Source of the DNA: Accumulibacter phosphatis
Lineage (GTDB): Bacteria > Pseudomonadota > Gammaproteobacteria > Burkholderiales > Rhodocyclaceae
Direction of reading: 5' to 3'
Length of the DNA: 64,000 bases
Assembly (NCBI RefSeq): GCF_000024165.1
Contig: NC_013194.1
Coordinates: 1,612,001-1,676,000 of the forward strand
Numbering within the stretch: position 1 is the first letter of the stretch; the number at the start of each line of letters is the position of its first letter. The notes beneath the pieces were generated by a model. It was not told where the DNA came from. It worked only from the letters and a program-made list of their open reading frames with translations, and searched no databases. The position numbers were made by a program, and so were the translations under genes. Below are positions 52,775 through 61,949 of the stretch, one piece after another.

Positions 52775-53545
52775 ATGCACGAGCGCAAGACGATGAAGAC
52801 ACGCCACATGGGAAGCCGGCTTCGGCTGGTTGCCGGAGTAGTACTGATGTGGGCATCAGGCCAGGCCTTCGCCATGTATGAGACGACCGATGCTGAACGG
52901 GCTGTGCTCCCAATATACTGCAAGGATACTCAGGGCTTCGCCGGCTACGGCGATAAATGGGGCAGCAATGCATCACCATTGGCGAAGAAGTGGGTGGCCC
53001 AAATGGGTGAGACGTTTTGGGCCATGCATCATTATTGTCGCGGTCTGGTCAATCGCAACAGGGCACTTCGGCCGGGAGTGCCGCCAAGGGAACGGAAGGT
53101 CCTCCTAGAAGGCGCAGCCGGTGAATACACCTACGTCTTGAACAATCTCAAAGACCCCAATTTCATACTGTTGCCGGAGATCTACACGCGCATCGGAGAG
53201 GCTCGACTCTTGGCCTCGGATCTAGGTGCTGCCGAGAAGGCGTTTTCACGGGCGCGGGCAATCAAACCGGACTACTGGCCCGCTTATTCCCATTGGGCGG
53301 AGCACCTGATGCAAACCGGCAGACAGGCGGAGGCCAAGCAATTGGTGAAGACTGGCCTGGAGCATGCCCCGCATGCGAAGATGCTAGTGGAGCTATATCG
53401 CCTGCTCGGGGGTAGGCATTCGGAGATCGTGCCGGTGGTCAAGAACTTGGTCCCCGGTAAGGCGGCCGATCAACAGCGGGCAACAACCGACCAGAACGCC
53501 GAGACCGACGAAGTGCCGATCGACAGCGATTCTCCGGACGAGTAA
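52775..53545 (+). CDS. Secreted TPR-containing protein of the glycan cluster
   Basis: 256 residues from ATG 52775; a second ATG six codons later is possible. A signal peptide (basic start, LRLVAGVVLMWASG, cleavage after AFA at about residue 33) precedes a mature domain with several Cys. TPR-like helices follow (RIGEARLLASDLGAAEKAFSRARAIKPDYWPAYSHWAEHL pattern, about 150-200), then an acidic tail. It is probably periplasmic and a scaffold or co-polymerase partner in polysaccharide export. A 275-base gap without a gene separates it from the next gene. Confidence 0.65.
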   Translation: MHERKTMKTRHMGSRLRLVAGVVLMWASGQAFAMYETTDAERAVLPIYCKDTQGFAGYGDKWGSNASPLAKKWVAQMGETFWAMHHYCRGLVNRNRALRPGVPPRERKVLLEGAAGEYTYVLNNLKDPNFILLPEIYTRIGEARLLASDLGAAEKAFSRARAIKPDYWPAYSHWAEHLMQTGRQAEAKQLVKTGLEHAPHAKMLVELYRLLGGRHSEIVPVVKNLVPGKAADQQRATTDQNAETDEVPIDSDSPDE

Positions 53546-53820
53546 CTGCCGCAGGGCACGAGCACGTAGTCCGCCAAGCACCGGCGCTGTCGGCGAGCGT
53601 CCTCTTGTTGCTCCTCGGTAGCCCACTAGACAAGAAGACAGGGGATCCAGACGCATGGTCGGTCAACAGGAGGTCACGGAGGTACGGACCGCTGCTGACG
53701 TCAGGCCCGGCACAATCGGGCCGCGCTTTGTGACATCCGCGGCGGCGCGATTTGCGTCATGGTCTGGTTGGCGACACGGGGGCAACGAGGTTTTGGGTGT
53801 TCGCTTGGGAGAGATGCGCT

Positions 53821-55176
53821 TTGACGACAATGATTGCACCCGTGGCCTCGTGGAACAATTATCCACGACAGGTCTGCACCCTGCATCGACCGGAGCGCTA
53901 TCGGCAGTTCTCGCCGGACGTGGAATCGGGCATCGCCCGCGGTCTGGGACGGAGTTACGGCGACGCCGCCCTCAACGAGGGTGGGCATGTGTTTCTCAGC
54001 GAAAGGCTGAACCGAATCTCGGTCTTCGATCCGGAGCGTGGGGTGCTGCGCGCCGAGGCGGGCGTCAGCCTGGACGATCTGCTGCGCGTCATTGTGCCGC
54101 GTGGGTGGTTTCTCCCGGTGACTCCGGGGACACGCTTCGTTTCCCTCGGCGGTGCGGTGGCGTCCGACGTTCATGGCAAGAATCACCATTGCGATGGCTC
54201 CTTCGGCAACTACGTCAATTCCATCCACCTGGCGATACCGGGGGCTGGCCCGATCGATTGTTCGCCGACCGCGAATCCGGAGACGTTCTGGGCAACCGTG
54301 GGTGGAATGGGTCTGACCGGGTTCATCGGCGAAGTGGAATTGCAGTTGCGCCCGATTTCCAGCGCTTACGTGCAAGCCAGGCACTACGCGGCGACGAATC
54401 TCGAAGAACTGTTCCGTCACTTTTCCGACCCGGACCGCGATGCCCCCTACACCGTCGCCTGGATCGATTGTCTGTCCGCTGGCAAGCGATTGGGTCGCGG
54501 CGTACTCATGGCCGGGCATCATGCCGCGTGCGACGAACTGCCGGTCGAGGCCCGCGCCAAACCTTACGACTTGCCAGCAGGCAGGGCCTTGTCCGTGCCG
54601 GTCAACCTGCCGGCCTGGGTGCTCAACCCGACGTGTGTCAGCCTGTTCAACGGGGCCTACTTCGCTGCGCAAGCGCGCAAGCGTGCCCCTTTCATTGCCG
54701 ATTATCGTTCCTTCTTCTACCCGCTGGACAACATCTCCCATTGGAACCGGATGTATGGGACGAGGGGGTTCGTTCAGTACCAGTGCGTCATCCCCGAAGC
54801 CGGCGCCTTCGATGCCATGCGCAAGCTGCTCGAGCGGATTGCCAGCAGTCGGCACGCGTCCTTCCTGGCCGTGCTGAAGCGCATGGGGCCGGCAGGAAAC
54901 GGGATGCTCTCGTTCCCGATGCCCGGTTACACTCTCGCACTGGACCTCAGTTTGCGGGATCCCGATCTATTCAAGCTGCTCGATGCGCTGGATGAACTGG
55001 TCATTCAACACGGCGGGCGCGTGTATCTGGCGAAGGATGCCCGCCTGAGCGCGGCGTCGTTCCGGAGGATGTATCCACGTTACGAGGAATGGCTGACCGT
55101 CAAGAACAAACTGGATCCGCAGCACCGGATCACCTCGAGTCTGGCCCGACGCCTGGAGATTGGGGGCGCCGCATGA
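53821..55176 (+). CDS. DprE1-like FAD-dependent polyprenyl-phosphoryl-ribose oxidase
   Basis: 451 residues from TTG 53821, which has GGGAGAG seven bases upstream; ATG 53830 is the alternative. The FAD_binding_4 domain has ARGLGRSYGDAAL and TPGTRFVSLGGAVASDVHGKNHH, very close to mycobacterial DprE1. The C-terminal part has QYQCVIP, SFLAVLKRMGPAGNG and SFPMPGYTLALDL, then LAKDARL and MYPRYEEW. DprE1 oxidises the 2'-OH of decaprenyl-phosphoryl-ribose. The Lys of LKRMGP matches the catalytic Lys region. The next gene overlaps by ATGA. Confidence 0.85.
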   Translation: MTTMIAPVASWNNYPRQVCTLHRPERYRQFSPDVESGIARGLGRSYGDAALNEGGHVFLSERLNRISVFDPERGVLRAEAGVSLDDLLRVIVPRGWFLPVTPGTRFVSLGGAVASDVHGKNHHCDGSFGNYVNSIHLAIPGAGPIDCSPTANPETFWATVGGMGLTGFIGEVELQLRPISSAYVQARHYAATNLEELFRHFSDPDRDAPYTVAWIDCLSAGKRLGRGVLMAGHHAACDELPVEARAKPYDLPAGRALSVPVNLPAWVLNPTCVSLFNGAYFAAQARKRAPFIADYRSFFYPLDNISHWNRMYGTRGFVQYQCVIPEAGAFDAMRKLLERIASSRHASFLAVLKRMGPAGNGMLSFPMPGYTLALDLSLRDPDLFKLLDALDELVIQHGGRVYLAKDARLSAASFRRMYPRYEEWLTVKNKLDPQHRITSSLARRLEIGGAA

Positions 55177-55910
55177 AAGGGTGGGTCTTGATTCTGGGGG
55201 CAACGTCCGCCATTGCGCGGGCGACGGCAAGCACCCTGGCGGCGGCAGGTTACCATCTGTGCCTGGCGGGCCGTGACATCGACGAACTGCAACGGGACGC
55301 CACCAATCTGGCTATCCGTTTCGGCAATCAGACCTGCCACCGCGAGTTCGATGTCGACCGTCTGGAGACGCACGGCGTATTCTTCTCCGAGGTACAGTCC
55401 CTCCCCGGCGGGATCGACGGCGTGGTGGTTGCCGTGGGCTACCTTGGCGATTCTCCGTCGTCACGCCATCAACCACAACTGCAGCGCGTGTTGCTGACCA
55501 ATTTCGTCGGTCCCGCGGCGATTCTCGCTCTATGTGCGGATTACCTGGAGGAACGGCGAGCGGGATTCATCGTCGGCATTTCCTCCGTGGCGGGTGACCG
55601 GGGCAGGCAAAGCAATTATGTCTATGGGGCCGCCAAAGGCGGTTTCAGCATCTATCTGCAAGGACTGCGCAACCGCCTCTTCACTTCTGGGGTGACCGTG
55701 GTCGATGTGAAGCCGGGGTTTGTCGATACGCCGATGACCTACGGACTTCCCGGGATGTTCCTCGTTGCCAGCCCGGCTTACGTCGGCGAGCGCATTGTTC
55801 GCGCCGTCCTGGCGCGACGCGACGTCGTCTATGTTCCCTGGTTCTGGCGCTACATCATGTTGATCATTCGCCACATTCCAGAGAAGCTCTTCAAGCGACT
55901 GAAACTCTGA
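55173..55910 (+). CDS. DprE2-like SDR oxidoreductase (keto-ribose to arabinose)
   Basis: 245 residues from the ATG overlapping the DprE1-like stop. The Rossmann motif LILGATSAIA is at 5-14. The active site has SSVAGDRGRQSNYVYGAAKGG, with Ser and the YxxxK pair, like the SSAAGERVRR...VYGSTK of mycobacterial DprE2. It would reduce the 2'-keto intermediate with NAD(P)H to give polyprenyl-phosphoryl-arabinose. The C-terminal hydrophobic end (RYIMLIIRHIPEKLF) may tether it to the membrane. It is part of a five-gene operon. Confidence 0.85.
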   Translation: MKGWVLILGATSAIARATASTLAAAGYHLCLAGRDIDELQRDATNLAIRFGNQTCHREFDVDRLETHGVFFSEVQSLPGGIDGVVVAVGYLGDSPSSRHQPQLQRVLLTNFVGPAAILALCADYLEERRAGFIVGISSVAGDRGRQSNYVYGAAKGGFSIYLQGLRNRLFTSGVTVVDVKPGFVDTPMTYGLPGMFLVASPAYVGERIVRAVLARRDVVYVPWFWRYIMLIIRHIPEKLFKRLKL

Positions 55911-56531
55911 ATGGATACCGGGAAGATTACCGTTGCCGCCTTCGACTTCGATGGCACACTCACCCGGCGAGACAGCCTCCTGCCGTTTCTCCTCTACGCC
56001 GCAGGGCCGGTCAATTTCGCCATCAAGATGACCAGGGCTTCACCGGCCCTGCTCGCTTACGCGGCCCGCCTGATGCGTAATGACGCGGCCAAGGAAAAGC
56101 TGTTGCGCACCTTCCTTCACCAGCGCCCACTGGCGGACATCGAGGCCATCGGCACACGCTTCGCCCGAGAGCGCGTGCCCGCCATGCTGCTGGACGATGC
56201 CTACGCCCGCTTCCTCTGGCACAAGCGGCAAGAGCATGTCTGCGTTCTGGTGAGTGCCTCCTTGGTCCACTACCTGGAACCGTGGGCGAAGTCGGTTGGT
56301 TTCGACCACGTGATCGGTTCGCAACTGGCCAGTGACGACAATGGACTGGTGTCGGGCCGGTTGGACGGCGGGAATTGCTACGGCGAACAGAAGGCCAGCC
56401 GACTGCGTGCGTGGCTGGGGGCCAGGGAGGCAATCATTCATGCCTACGGCGATAGCCGGGGTGACCGGGAAATGCTGGCGATGGCGGACCATCCGTATTA
56501 CCGCACCATGCCGAAAGGTGAACGAAATTGA
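55911..56531 (+). CDS. HAD-IB family phosphatase
   Basis: 206 residues. Motif I is AFDFDGTLTRRDS (nucleophile Asp about 12, acid/base Asp about 14). Motif II is VLVSASLVHYL. Motif III/IV is EQKASRLRAWL with AYGDSRGDREML. In this operon it is the best candidate to remove the 5-phosphate from polyprenyl-phosphoryl-5-phosphoribose before the DprE1/E2 steps. Mycobacteria use an unrelated PAP2 protein for that. The start directly follows the SDR stop. Confidence 0.8.
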   Translation: MDTGKITVAAFDFDGTLTRRDSLLPFLLYAAGPVNFAIKMTRASPALLAYAARLMRNDAAKEKLLRTFLHQRPLADIEAIGTRFARERVPAMLLDDAYARFLWHKRQEHVCVLVSASLVHYLEPWAKSVGFDHVIGSQLASDDNGLVSGRLDGGNCYGEQKASRLRAWLGAREAIIHAYGDSRGDREMLAMADHPYYRTMPKGERN

Positions 56532-57400
56532 AAAAGCTGCTGGACCTGATCAAGCTGATGCGCCCGCATCAATGGGTGAAGAACTCCTTCGTGTTTACCG
56601 GCCTGATCTTTGGACATCTATGGGGCGATTCGGACCTCGTCCTGAAGGTCATTGGCGCGGCGCTTGGCTTCAGCCTGGTTTCGAGCAGCGTCTACACCCT
56701 CAACGACATCCTGGATCGCGCTGCCGATGCCGCGCATCCCACCAAGCGGAACCGGCCGCTGGCTGCGGGGCGGGTCAGTGTGACGGCGGCGGCGGCGCTC
56801 GGGATAGTGCTCATGGCGCTTGGCCTCGGTCTCGGTTGGTGGGTGTCGCCCGCGGCCCTGGCGATGCTTTTCGGCTATGGCGTGCTGAACATCGCCTACT
56901 CGGTGCATCTCAAGCATGTGGTCCTGATCGATGTGTTCATCATCGCCACTGGCTTCATGCTGCGAATCCTGGTGGGGACGGTGGGTGTGGGCATTCCGCC
57001 ATCGCAATGGCTGGTGCTCTGTGGCGTGATGATCACCCTCTTTCTGGGGTTTTCCAAGCGCCGAGCCGAAGTGCTGACGCTCGGTGATGGACACTCTGCA
57101 CATCGTCGCGTTCTCGAGCACTACAGCCCGGTGCTGCTGGACAAGATGATCGGCATCACCGCGTCGGGCGTCATCATGAGTTACAGCCTGTACACCATGA
57201 GTCCGGACACCATTCGCGTCCATCACACGGCCAACCTGATCTATACGGTTCCTTTCGTTATCTTCGGTGTGTTTCGCTACATCTACCTGCTGCATCATCA
57301 ACACAAAGGGACGGATACCGCCCACGACATCGTGCGCGATGCCTGGTTGGGGGGCGCCGTGGCGTGCTGGCTTGCCGCGACGCTGATGCTGATTTCTTGA
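56528..57400 (+). CDS. UbiA-family polyprenyl-phosphate phosphoribosyltransferase-like
   Basis: 290 residues with about eight membrane helices, starting at a TTG that overlaps the previous stop (TTGA). MRPHQWVKNSFVF and the metal motif NDILDRAADAAHPTKRNRPLAAG match decaprenyl-phosphate phosphoribosyltransferase (Rv3806c type), including the HPTKRxRPxAAG tail that separates this subfamily from quinone prenyltransferases. The second Asp-rich segment is less clear. It would join phosphoribose from PRPP to the lipid phosphate, the first step of the arabinose-donor route. Confidence 0.85.
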   Translation: MKKLLDLIKLMRPHQWVKNSFVFTGLIFGHLWGDSDLVLKVIGAALGFSLVSSSVYTLNDILDRAADAAHPTKRNRPLAAGRVSVTAAAALGIVLMALGLGLGWWVSPAALAMLFGYGVLNIAYSVHLKHVVLIDVFIIATGFMLRILVGTVGVGIPPSQWLVLCGVMITLFLGFSKRRAEVLTLGDGHSAHRRVLEHYSPVLLDKMIGITASGVIMSYSLYTMSPDTIRVHHTANLIYTVPFVIFGVFRYIYLLHHQHKGTDTAHDIVRDAWLGGAVACWLAATLMLIS

Positions 57401-57405
57401 CAACC

Positions 57406-58389
57406 ATGAATTCAAAACTGTCCACTTTCCTGTCCGGCCGCAATCAGCACTGGCTGGTCTGGACCTCCGTGCTGAGCGGCCTGGCCTATCTCGGCGTGTC
57501 GGTATCGGGGGGCTGGCATGAGGTCTCGCATGCCTTTGGATTGGTGGGCGCCGGCGGCGTGGCGATCGCCCTGGTGTTGTCGCTGGTCAATTACCTGTTG
57601 CGGTTCGTGCGCTGGCAATACTTCCTGCGGCTTTTGGGGTGCGGCATCCCGAGTGGGGAGAGCCTGGTGATCTACCTGGCCGGATTCGGTCTGACGATCG
57701 TTCCCGGGAAGGCCGGCGAAGCCGTGCGCAGCCTGTTCCTGAGTAGCCGCGGAATGAGTTACCGGAGCAGCCTGGGGGCCTTTCTCGCAGAGAGGCTGTC
57801 CGACCTGCTCGGCGTGCTCATCCTCGCTTCCATCGGCTTCTGGGCCTTCGACTCGGCGCGCCCCGTGCTGGTTGGCCTGGGCCTCGTCGTCCTGACGGTG
57901 CTCCTGGTCCTGCGTCTTCCCACTTGGCGTGCCCGCGTGGGCGTGTGGGTTACGCGGCTTGTTCCAGGCCGCTTTCATGCGGGGCTGGAAGCTGTCGGCG
58001 GGGTCTTCGGACACGTTCAGACGTGTTTGCACGGCCGCCATCTCTTGCTCGGACTGGTGCTTTCAATCGCTGCCTGGGGCGCCGAGGCCTATGCCTTCTA
58101 TCTTGTCCTGCAGTGGATGGAAGCGCCCATAGGCTGGCAGGCTGCCGTCTTCATCTATGCGTTTGCAATGCTCGTCGGCGCCATCAGCTTCTTGCCAGGT
58201 GGCTTGGGAGGCGTTGAAGCGACCATGGTCGGGCTGTTGATCCTGATCGGGTCAACTCAGCCATTGGCGCTGGCGGCTACCGTGATCATCCGCCTGACAA
58301 CCCTTTGGTTCGCCGTTGCTCTGGGTCTGCTGGCACTGGTGGCGATGCTCAGGATCGACCAGGTGCCGGAGCAAAGCTCGGCACGTTAG
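57406..58389 (+). CDS. Flippase-like (LPG-synthase TM/UPF0104) membrane protein
   Basis: 327 residues, about eight membrane helices. NYLLRFVRWQYFLRLLG, GFGLTIVPGKAGEAVRS and SFLPGGLGGVEATMVG are the signature segments of the lysylphosphatidylglycerol-synthase transmembrane family, which includes proposed lipid flippases. It is five bases after the UbiA-like gene and last in the operon. A role in carrying the polyprenyl-phosphate sugar across the membrane is plausible but inferred only from context. Bases 58390-58608 hold no gene. Confidence 0.8.
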   Translation: MNSKLSTFLSGRNQHWLVWTSVLSGLAYLGVSVSGGWHEVSHAFGLVGAGGVAIALVLSLVNYLLRFVRWQYFLRLLGCGIPSGESLVIYLAGFGLTIVPGKAGEAVRSLFLSSRGMSYRSSLGAFLAERLSDLLGVLILASIGFWAFDSARPVLVGLGLVVLTVLLVLRLPTWRARVGVWVTRLVPGRFHAGLEAVGGVFGHVQTCLHGRHLLLGLVLSIAAWGAEAYAFYLVLQWMEAPIGWQAAVFIYAFAMLVGAISFLPGGLGGVEATMVGLLILIGSTQPLALAATVIIRLTTLWFAVALGLLALVAMLRIDQVPEQSSAR

Positions 58390-58608
58390 CGCACGCGTGC
58401 GGCGTCTGGCCGCTTCGCGCTTCCCTTCTTTCGCCGGCAGACCCGCGTACTCCATCACTCCCGCATCAGGCTGTCAGGGTCTGATTGGTTTTAGCCTATA
58501 CTTGCAAAGTGGGTGTTTGCCCTTGCAGGCCCCAGGCTCGAGCGATCGGGTCCGCTTCGCTCGCGCCGACGGACGCGGACAAATCCACTGTGGTAGGTGA
58601 GGTAGAAG

Positions 58609-60846
58609 ATGTCTGTAAGCGACGATCACATTCTGTTCATCGAGGATGGGCAGCCGCGTGGCGAAGATCCCGACGGCCGGAGACCTTGGCTCGTTCTCGT
58701 CGCCGACGACGACGACGGTGTGCACGAGGTGACGGGCTTTGCGCTGGCGACGATGACCATCCTCGACCGACCTCTGGCATTGCTGCACGCGCACTCGGGT
58801 GCCGAGGCGCTGGCCGTGCTGCGCGCGCAGCCCGACATCGCCGTCGTCTTGCTCGATGTGGTCATGGAAAGCGATGACGCGGGCCTTCGTCTGGTCGAGA
58901 CCATCCGCAGCGATGAGGCGTTGGCGAATACGCGCATTATCCTGCGCACGGGGCAACCGGGCCATGCTCCGGAGGCCGAGACGATCTCCCGTTACGACAT
59001 CAACGACTACAAGACCAAGGCCGAACTGAGCGAAAGCAAGCTGTTCACCAGTCTGACCATGGCCATCCGCTCCTACGATCAGTTGCAGCGTCTCGAGGCC
59101 AACAGGCGGGGCCTGGAAATGATCGTCGCGGCGAGCAACCAGCTCAATGCCAAGCATGGCGTGCAGGCTTTCGCTGAAGGCTTGATCACGCAGATCGCGG
59201 CGCTCGTCAGAGTACCGCCGGAAGGCTTGGTCTGCGCCGTTGCCGAGACCCGCGCCGGCGATGCCGGACCCAATGATTATCAGGTGATTGCTGCAGCTGG
59301 AAGCTTCCGTTCGCTCATCCACCACCGGCTGAAAGAGATCGACGACTTGCGCATCGTTGCTGCTCTGACCGCTGCCCTGGAGAGTCGGGTCAGCAGTATC
59401 GGACGCCACAGCGCGACACTCTACTTCGCGAAGTCCGAGCAGGAGGGTTTTGCCGCCTTCATCGACGCCGCCCGTCCCATACCGCCGCTCGACCAGCATC
59501 TGATCGAGGTCTTCTGCAGCAACATTGCCCTGTGTGCAAAGAACGTCGACCTCGTCGCGGAGTTGCGGCGGGACGCCTTCTTCGACCGTCAGCTTGGTTT
59601 GCCCAATCGTAACGCACTGATCGTCGAACTGAATCAGCGAGCCCAGATCGCTCCGAACGGTGACGGCGTCCTGGCGGTCGTCGATGTCGATCAATTCGCC
59701 ACCGTCAACGACATCCTCGGACAACACTACGGCGACCTGGTACTGAAGATGACTGGTGCGCGTCTGCGCGAGTTTTTTGGTCCGGTGGCCTACATCGCAC
59801 GTCTTTCCGGCGATGCCTTTGCTGTGGTCGGGCAGCGTGAGGTAGTCACTGCCGAGGCAATCGGTCTCTGCTTCGCCGAACCGTTCTCGCTGATGGGGAT
59901 CCGGCAGTCCGTGTCCGCTTCCGCCGGAATCGTCTTCCTGAACGCCGGCTTTCGCCCCGGCGCGGAATACGTCCAGGACGCCTACCTGGCGCTCAAGCGC
60001 GCAAAGGCCGCCGGACTTGCCCAGATCGTCACCTATACGGCCGATCTCGCCAACGAAGTTCGTTCGCGCGCCCGTCTTCTCGACGACCTTCGCCGCGCCT
60101 TCGAAGGCCATCGCCTGCATCTCGTGTACCAGCCGCAGATCGATCTCGCTACCAGCCGGGTGATCGGCGCCGAAGCACTGTTGCGCTGGCGCTTGCCTGA
60201 CGGCACGATGATTCCCCCGGACCGCTTCATTCCGCTGGCCGAACAATCAGGTCTGATCATCGACATCGGCCATTGGCTCCTGCGCGAAGCGATGTTGGCT
60301 CTGCATCGTTTGCGTGCGGCAGGCGCGCCGAATCTGCGCATGGCGGTCAATGTCTCGCCGATCGAATTGCGTCGTCCCGATTTCGCCGACAGCGTCTTGC
60401 AGATCCTCGGCGAGACAGCGACGCCGGCCGACGCCGTCGAACTCGAGATCACCGAATCGGTTGCCGTCGGCGGCCTGGCGGCGGCCATCGAAACGCTCGC
60501 GCCCTTGCGCGATAGCGGCATCACGGTTGCCATCGACGACTTCGGGACGGGCTACTCGTCGCTCTCCTATCTCGAGCGCCTGCCCGCCGATCGCCTCAAG
60601 ATCGACCGCAGTTTCGTCCAGGGGCTCGAGCGTGGCCAAGGCGCGGCGCGCATCCCCCGGACCATCATCGCCCTCGGTCGCGAACTGGGTCTGCGCGTCA
60701 TCGCCGAAGGCGTAGAAAATGAATCCGTCGCACTTGCCGTCCGCGCGCTCGGTTGCCACGAAGCGCAGGGTTACCACTTCGCACGACCGATGGTCGAGGC
60801 CGATTTCGTCGCCTGGCTCGCCGCTGGCGGGTGTGCCGCCGGATGA
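58609..60846 (+). CDS. Response regulator with DUF3369, degenerate GGDEF and EAL domains
   Basis: 745 residues. REC domain about 27-160: acid pocket D33-D36, phosphoacceptor D83 (VVLLDVVMES). DUF3369 sensor domain about 170-330. GGDEF-like domain about 335-490 with SGDAF at 400-404 in place of GGDEF, so no diguanylate cyclase activity is expected. EAL domain about 500-740 with EAL at 522-524 (GAEALLRW), ELEITES, IDDFGTGYSS and IAEGVEN, all fitting an active c-di-GMP phosphodiesterase. The stop overlaps the next gene (ATGA). Confidence 0.92.
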   Translation: MSVSDDHILFIEDGQPRGEDPDGRRPWLVLVADDDDGVHEVTGFALATMTILDRPLALLHAHSGAEALAVLRAQPDIAVVLLDVVMESDDAGLRLVETIRSDEALANTRIILRTGQPGHAPEAETISRYDINDYKTKAELSESKLFTSLTMAIRSYDQLQRLEANRRGLEMIVAASNQLNAKHGVQAFAEGLITQIAALVRVPPEGLVCAVAETRAGDAGPNDYQVIAAAGSFRSLIHHRLKEIDDLRIVAALTAALESRVSSIGRHSATLYFAKSEQEGFAAFIDAARPIPPLDQHLIEVFCSNIALCAKNVDLVAELRRDAFFDRQLGLPNRNALIVELNQRAQIAPNGDGVLAVVDVDQFATVNDILGQHYGDLVLKMTGARLREFFGPVAYIARLSGDAFAVVGQREVVTAEAIGLCFAEPFSLMGIRQSVSASAGIVFLNAGFRPGAEYVQDAYLALKRAKAAGLAQIVTYTADLANEVRSRARLLDDLRRAFEGHRLHLVYQPQIDLATSRVIGAEALLRWRLPDGTMIPPDRFIPLAEQSGLIIDIGHWLLREAMLALHRLRAAGAPNLRMAVNVSPIELRRPDFADSVLQILGETATPADAVELEITESVAVGGLAAAIETLAPLRDSGITVAIDDFGTGYSSLSYLERLPADRLKIDRSFVQGLERGQGAARIPRTIIALGRELGLRVIAEGVENESVALAVRALGCHEAQGYHFARPMVEADFVAWLAAGGCAAG

Positions 60847-61949
60847 GTCGATGCTGGGCGCTTGTCGGTCTGTTGTGCGCGGGTGCCCTGGCACTCGCCG
60901 GCTGCGATGAGCAGCCGCCATTGCGCGTCGGCTTCCTCGCGGAACTGACCGGGCGCTCATCGGATCTTGCCGAGGCCGGTCGCAACGGCGTGCTGATGTC
61001 CATCGAGAGCGCCCGCGATAGCAAACTGCTCAAGGGTCGGCGCGTCGATGTCCTGATTCGAGACACCGGCGCCGACGCCTCATCCGCACAAAAGGCCGCG
61101 GAAGATCTGGTTGCTGCCGGTGTGGACGTGATCATTGGGCCGATGACCAGTGGCATGGTGCCCCCCGTGCAGTCGGTCACCGAGAACGCCGGGATACTGC
61201 TCGTATCGCCGAGCGCGACGGCCACTCAGTTCTACGGAAAGGACGATCTGCTCGTTCGCATCAACTGGACCACTCGCGACAACGGCAGCAACTATGCGCG
61301 GCACTACCACGCCAAGGGCCTGCGCCGTCTCAGTGTCGCCGTGAATGAGAACAACCGGGTCTTTGCCGACAGTTGGCTGGCCGAGTTTCGCGTTGTCTTC
61401 GAGTCGCTCGGTGGGACCATCAGCGCCAGCCACTATTTCGACTCAGCTGCCGAGAACTATCGCGACCTTGTCGACCGCCTGCTCGCGCCACAACCCGACG
61501 GCCTCCTGCTCATCGGTAACTCGGTCGATGTCCCACGCCTTGCCCAGCAGGCCTACAAGTTCCGCCCCGGGATCCCGATGATCGCCGCCGAGTGGGCTGC
61601 GACGTCGCAACTGATCGAACTCGGAGGACGTTCCGTGGAAGGTCTGATGCTCGTTCAGAACTACGACCAGGACGATACCTCGCCACGCTATGTGGCCTTC
61701 CGCGATGCGTATGCGAAGCGCTTCGGCAAGCCCCCGGTGTTCGCCAGCGTCCTGGGTCACGACGCCGCCAGCGTGGTCATGGGCGCGCTCGCGCGTCGCC
61801 CGAACGACATGACAGTAAAGGATGCGGTGCTCAAGTTCGGCCCCTACCAGGGCCTGCAGCAGGAGGTCCTCTTCGACGCCAATGGCGATGCGCAACGTAC
61901 GGCCCACTTCATGGTCGTTCGCGACGGTCGTTTCGTGCGCGACAAATGA
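60843..61949 (+). CDS. ABC-type branched-chain amino-acid-like periplasmic binding lipoprotein
   Basis: 368 residues from the ATG overlapping the response-regulator stop. The lipoprotein signal ends in the lipobox LAGC with Cys21. The mature part is a type I periplasmic binding protein (LivK/amide-binding): RVGFLAELTGRSSDLAEAGRNG, IGPMTSGMVPPVQSV, SPSATATQFYGKDD. No permease or ATPase genes are nearby. Coupling to a sensor kinase suggests it presents a small ligand to that kinase rather than feeding a transporter. Confidence 0.88.
   Translation: MSRCWALVGLLCAGALALAGCDEQPPLRVGFLAELTGRSSDLAEAGRNGVLMSIESARDSKLLKGRRVDVLIRDTGADASSAQKAAEDLVAAGVDVIIGPMTSGMVPPVQSVTENAGILLVSPSATATQFYGKDDLLVRINWTTRDNGSNYARHYHAKGLRRLSVAVNENNRVFADSWLAEFRVVFESLGGTISASHYFDSAAENYRDLVDRLLAPQPDGLLLIGNSVDVPRLAQQAYKFRPGIPMIAAEWAATSQLIELGGRSVEGLMLVQNYDQDDTSPRYVAFRDAYAKRFGKPPVFASVLGHDAASVVMGALARRPNDMTVKDAVLKFGPYQGLQQEVLFDANGDAQRTAHFMVVRDGRFVRDK

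Noticed and set aside
53655..54995. 446-codon plus-strand frame overlapping the DprE1-like gene
   Set aside because: Arg/Gly-rich translation with no family features; the other frame matches DprE1 throughout.
58474..60246. 590-codon minus-strand frame opposite the EAL protein
   Set aside because: The plus-strand gene has four recognisable domains; the antisense frame arises from high GC at third positions.
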